From Clostridia bacterium (GTDB lineage Bacteria > Bacillota > Clostridia > Oscillospirales > Acutalibacteraceae): a DNA stretch of 42,663 nucleotides. Below are positions 40,321 to 42,663 of this stretch, in pieces; within the stretch, counting starts at the first letter, position 1, and each line of letters begins with the position of its first letter. Below the pieces are notes generated by a model, which was not told where the DNA came from, did no database searches, and saw nothing but the letters and a program-made list of their open reading frames with translations. Position numbers and translations under genes: made by a program. The stretch is from NCBI GenBank assembly GCA_017473435.1, contig JAFULG010000002.1, forward strand, positions 1-42,663. Direction: 5' to 3'.

Positions 40321-40356
40321 GAAAAAACGCCTCCTTTAAAATTATATTTATGTCAC

Positions 40357-40386
40357 CCTCGACTATCTATGCCTCGAGTATCTATG
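40357..40386 (-). promoter_or_regulatory. Tandem 15-bp direct repeats, likely PadR operator
   Basis: Minus-strand CATAGATACTCGAGG and CATAGATAGTCGAGG, directly adjacent with one mismatch. They lie immediately downstream of the -10 of the padR promoter, where bound repressor would block initiation. Confidence 0.65.
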
Positions 40387-40389
40387 TAT

Positions 40390-40418
40390 AATATAACATT
40401 TAAGCAGATGTTTGTCAA
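40390..40418 (-). promoter_or_regulatory. padR-HAAS promoter
   Basis: On the minus strand TTGACA (40413-40418), 17-base spacer, TATATT (40390-40395). Confidence 0.75.
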
Positions 40419-40481
40419 GGGGAAATTTTCTACTTCCTTAAAAAGGTGAAGAAAGATCGCGAAGCAGTAGGAGAGTCCCCC

Positions 40482-40510
40482 TTGACAACTCACCTTCACC
40501 GTGCTATAAT
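40482..40510 (+). promoter_or_regulatory. Promoter of the thiamine operon
   Basis: TTGACA (40482-40487), 17-base spacer, TATAAT (40505-40510), just upstream of the TPP riboswitch. The 410-bp gap 40321-40730 is filled by divergent promoters, the operator, the riboswitch and its terminator. Confidence 0.85.
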
Positions 40511-40527
40511 CCGAATGACATATGAAT

Positions 40528-40605
40528 ATTACTGGGGGTGCTGAATTTTCGGCTGAGATTATACCCATAACCTGATTCGGATAATACCGACGTAGGCTAA
40601 GTAAT
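40528..40605 (+). ncRNA. TPP riboswitch (THI box)
   Basis: The conserved parts occur in order: GGGGGTGCTGA, GGCTGAGA, TACCC, ACCTGAT, GGATAATACC and CGTAGGCTAAGTAATG. Stem P1 is ATTACT (40528-40533) with AGTAAT (40600-40605). With the terminator after it, thiamine pyrophosphate should switch transcription off. Confidence 0.95.
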
Positions 40606-40613
40606 GAGCTTTT

Positions 40614-40646
40614 TCCACCCGTAGTGTTTTAAGGGGTGGATTTTTT
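40614..40646 (+). terminator. Riboswitch-controlled terminator
   Basis: TCCACCC (40614-40620) pairs with GGGTGGA (40634-40640), followed by TTTTTTC. It lies nine bases after the aptamer, about 85 bp before the first gene. Confidence 0.85.
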
Positions 40647-40730
40647 CTTTTTAAGGCGCCAGTAAAAGAAAAAAACTCACAATCTCCAAGGTATGTTGAT
40701 ATGTTGAAATTATCATAAGGAGTGTTTTTT

Positions 40731-41030
40731 ATGAACGCAAGTGTTGCGATTCAGGTTTTACCCGATGTGCACGACGACGAGGAGCTTATCAGAATTGTTG
40801 ACGAGGTAATTGCATATATAGCCTCTACAGGCTATAACTATTATGTGGGTCCCTTTGAAACAACTATTGAAGGCGACAGCTACGACGACCTGATGGAGAT
40901 TGTAAAAAACTGCCAGAAGGTTGCGATAAACGCTGGTTGTAAGGCTGTTTCATCCTATGTGAAAATCTGCTTCAAGCCGGAAGGCGGTGTGCTTACCATT
41001 GATAAAAAAGTTACAAAGCATCATAAATGA
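40731..41030 (+). CDS. Thiamine-binding small protein, MTH1187/YkoF-like
   Basis: A 99-aa soluble protein. The ATG at 40731 (MNASVAIQVLP) follows AAGGAG; the frame begins earlier without a ribosome site. SVAIQVLP, DEVIAYIASTGYNYYVGPFETTIEG and a late YVKICFK give the ferredoxin-like fold of the MTH1187 (Thiamine_BP) family, here in a single copy and not the double YkoF form. It binds thiamine or its hydroxymethylpyrimidine moiety. It is the first gene after a TPP riboswitch, and the next frame overlaps its end by 32 bp. Confidence 0.85.
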   Translation: MNASVAIQVLPDVHDDEELIRIVDEVIAYIASTGYNYYVGPFETTIEGDSYDDLMEIVKNCQKVAINAGCKAVSSYVKICFKPEGGVLTIDKKVTKHHK

Positions 41031-42663
41031 GTCTGCCCCTATAATCTCTGTCGTAGCCGTTATTCTCCTGTGGCTCGTGATTAGCGAGTGGGAGCTTGTG
41101 CCTGCTTATATGCTGCCTTCTCCTGCCGAGGTTGTACAGGTGTTTTTCACCGATACTGCGGTACTTCTCAAGCACACCATTATAACGGTACAGGAGGCAC
41201 TGTACGGTCTTCTGATAGGTACGGCTCTCGGCTTTGTGATTGCCGTTGTGATGGACAGGTTTGATTTTCTCTATAAGTCGTTCTATCCTCTTATCGTAAT
41301 AAGTCAGACTATTCCTACAATTGCAATTGCACCGTTGCTTGTTCTCTGGATGGGCTTTTCTATGGCTCCGAAAATCACACTTGTTGTACTGACAACCTTT
41401 TTCCCGATTACGGTATCTCTGCTTGACGGCTTTAAAAGTGCCGATAAGGACGAGATTAACCTTATCCGCTCAATGGGCGGCAACAGATTTCAGGTTTTCC
41501 GTCATGTAAAGCTCCCCTCGGCAGCAGAGCAGTTTTTTTCAGGGCTTAAGGTTTCCGCATCCTACAGCGTTGTCGGTGCAGTTATTTCCGAATGGCTCGG
41601 CGGCTTTGAGGGTCTCGGCGTTTATATGACAAGGGTAAAAAAGGCCTATGCCTTTGACAAAATGTTTGCGGTTATTATTCTTATTTCCGCCCTTTCCCTT
41701 GTGCTGATGGCGGTGATAAATCTTCTTCGTAACAGCGTTCTGCACTATAAAAAAGAAAAGCTCTCCTTGAAAGAAAGAAGTGTTAAAATGAAAAAGATTG
41801 TTTGTATTTTATTGGCAGTAATTTTAGTTATAGGCGGCTTTGCTCTTTATAACAGCAGAGAAAACAAAGGCGATGAGCTTACAGAAATCACCCTTTGCCT
41901 TGACTGGACACCCAACACAAACCATACGGGCTTTTTTGTAGCCGATAAGCTCGGATATTACGAGGATGCAGGTATTAAAATTCAGATTGTACAACCTCCC
42001 GAGAACGGCGCAGAGCTTATGACCGCCTCCGGACAGGCACAGTTTGGCATTTCCTTCCAGGATACCCTTGCCGATTTATTCTCCTCGGAAAATCCTCCCG
42101 AAATTACAAGTGTTGCAGCAATAATTCAGCACAATACCTCGGGTATAATCACCCGAAAGGGCGAGGGTGCAACCTCTCCTAAGGGGCTTGAGGGAATGCG
42201 CTACAGCACCTGGGACTGGTCCATTGAGCAGGCTACAATCAAATATCTTATGGAAAAGGACGGCGGAGACTACAGTAAGCTTCAGCTAATCCCCAACGCC
42301 GTAACTAATGAGGCAGAGGCACTGAAAAACAAGGACACCGACGCAATATGGATTTACTATGCCTGGGCAGGTGTTGCCTGTGAAAGGGCAGACCTTGAAT
42401 TTGACTATTTTGCCCTTACGGATATTGACAAGGTGTTTGACTATTATACTCCCGTGATTGTTGCAAACAACGCATTTCTTGAGGAAAGCCCCGAAATTGC
42501 AAGGGCATTTATGCAGGCTACAAAAAAAGGCTATGAATATGCTGTTGAAAATCCTGTTCATGCCGCACAGCTTCTTGTTGAGGGTGACACAACGGGCTCT
42601 CTCGACGGATCAATTGATTTTGTTGCCGCAAGTCAGCAATGGATAAGTGAAAAGTACATTGAC
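40999..42663 (+). CDS. Fused ABC permease and THI5/NMT1-type substrate-binding protein for a thiamine precursor (runs off the window)
   Basis: One reading frame stays open from TTG 40999 to the window edge, at least 555 codons, without a stop. The likely start TTG (MIKKLQSIINESAP) lies inside the previous gene, with GGAAGGCGGTG upstream. Residues 1-263 form a six-span SsuC/ThiX-type permease, ending near IINLLRNSV. Residue 264 onwards begins MKKIVCILLAVILVIGGFALY, a second membrane or signal segment, then the THI5 pattern LDWTPNTNHTGFFVADKLGYY. The joint (LKERSVKMKK) has no stop codon, and I read every codon across it. Substrate: probably HMP or a related thiamine pyrimidine, given the riboswitch. 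The ATPase gene should lie beyond the window. A frameshift or internal restart at 41788 is possible but the ribosome site there is weak. Confidence 0.8.
   Translation, partial: MIKKLQSIINESAPIISVVAVILLWLVISEWELVPAYMLPSPAEVVQVFFTDTAVLLKHTIITVQEALYGLLIGTALGFVIAVVMDRFDFLYKSFYPLIVISQTIPTIAIAPLLVLWMGFSMAPKITLVVLTTFFPITVSLLDGFKSADKDEINLIRSMGGNRFQVFRHVKLPSAAEQFFSGLKVSASYSVVGAVISEWLGGFEGLGVYMTRVKKAYAFDKMFAVIILISALSLVLMAVINLLRNSVLHYKKEKLSLKERSVKMKKIVCILLAVILVIGGFALYNSRENKGDELTEITLCLDWTPNTNHTGFFVADKLGYYEDAGIKIQIVQPPENGAELMTASGQAQFGISFQDTLADLFSSENPPEITSVAAIIQHNTSGIITRKGEGATSPKGLEGMRYSTWDWSIEQATIKYLMEKDGGDYSKLQLIPNAVTNEAEALKNKDTDAIWIYYAWAGVACERADLEFDYFALTDIDKVFDYYTPVIVANNAFLEESPEIARAFMQATKKGYEYAVENPVHAAQLLVEGDTTGSLDGSIDFVAASQQWISEKYID

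Noticed and set aside
40353-40568. 71-residue minus-strand frame across the thiamine promoter
   Set aside because: It overlaps the padR promoter, the thiamine promoter and the riboswitch, and has no ribosome site.
41539-42561. Short minus-strand frames inside the permease/binding-protein fusion
   Set aside because: They are opposite a long continuous frame with clear protein families and have no start signals.

Overview
The window looks like chromosomal DNA from an anaerobic, gut-type Clostridia (Bacillota), probably Oscillospirales/Ruminococcaceae-like. The reasons are moderately low GC, consensus sigma-A promoters with 17-bp spacers, AGGAGG ribosome sites, rubrerythrin, a single-chain glycyl-tRNA synthetase, a TPP riboswitch, and intrinsic terminators everywhere. 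The genus call is inference. I see no phage, insertion sequence, CRISPR array or conjugation gene.

Layout. 1-540: tandem promoters and leader of an rRNA operon running off the left edge on the minus strand. 0.5-2.7 kb: three small membrane proteins of unknown function, two of them tandem paralogues. 2.9-7.8 kb: a five-gene minus-strand operon coding for an SCP2-like protein, a class III (glutamate-1-semialdehyde-type) aminotransferase, a split transketolase (N and C subunits) and a second SCP2-like protein. It has one promoter with a palindromic operator. No pathway I know contains this set, and it is the best candidate for an undescribed system. 8-10 kb: a two-gene membrane/zinc-ribbon/repeat-helix pair. 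10-14 kb: queH, rubrerythrin, an ABC-F ATPase, and a PPP-family phosphatase homologue with altered metal ligands. 14.4-17.1 kb: PAP2 phosphatase, YfcE-like phosphoesterase, three small overlapping ORFs and a TSCPD protein. 17.4-20.6 kb: GH43 hydrolase, MurE-like ligase and a DUF2238-like membrane protein. 20.8-25 kb: an anchored lipoprotein-like protein, a small membrane protein, a DnaA-box-like cluster and glycogen phosphorylase. 25.4-29 kb: a heterodimeric ABC exporter. 29-35 kb: GH2 beta-galactosidase, HAD phosphatase, a degenerate LCP protein, a membrane-anchored calcineurin-type phosphoesterase and a DUF2383-like four-helix protein. 35-38 kb: tRNA-Thr(CGT), a broken MFS transporter and glyS. 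38-40.4 kb: a PadR regulator with a HAAS/DUF1700-type membrane protein. 40.5 kb to the end: a TPP-riboswitch operon with a thiamine-binding small protein and one continuous reading frame that joins an ABC permease to a THI5/NMT1-type substrate-binding protein. That frame runs off the window.

A second layer runs through the intergenic DNA. Two families of short two-hairpin repeats (called A, five copies, and B, three copies) lie just after stop codons. All five A copies and two of the three B copies are in the same orientation as the upstream gene, and compensatory base changes preserve both stems. A third, larger element (C) at 14055-14306 has 14-bp terminal inverted repeats and several internal hairpins, with a diverged copy after glgP. 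These look like transcribed 3'-UTR RNA structures or mobilised palindromes rather than ordinary spacers.
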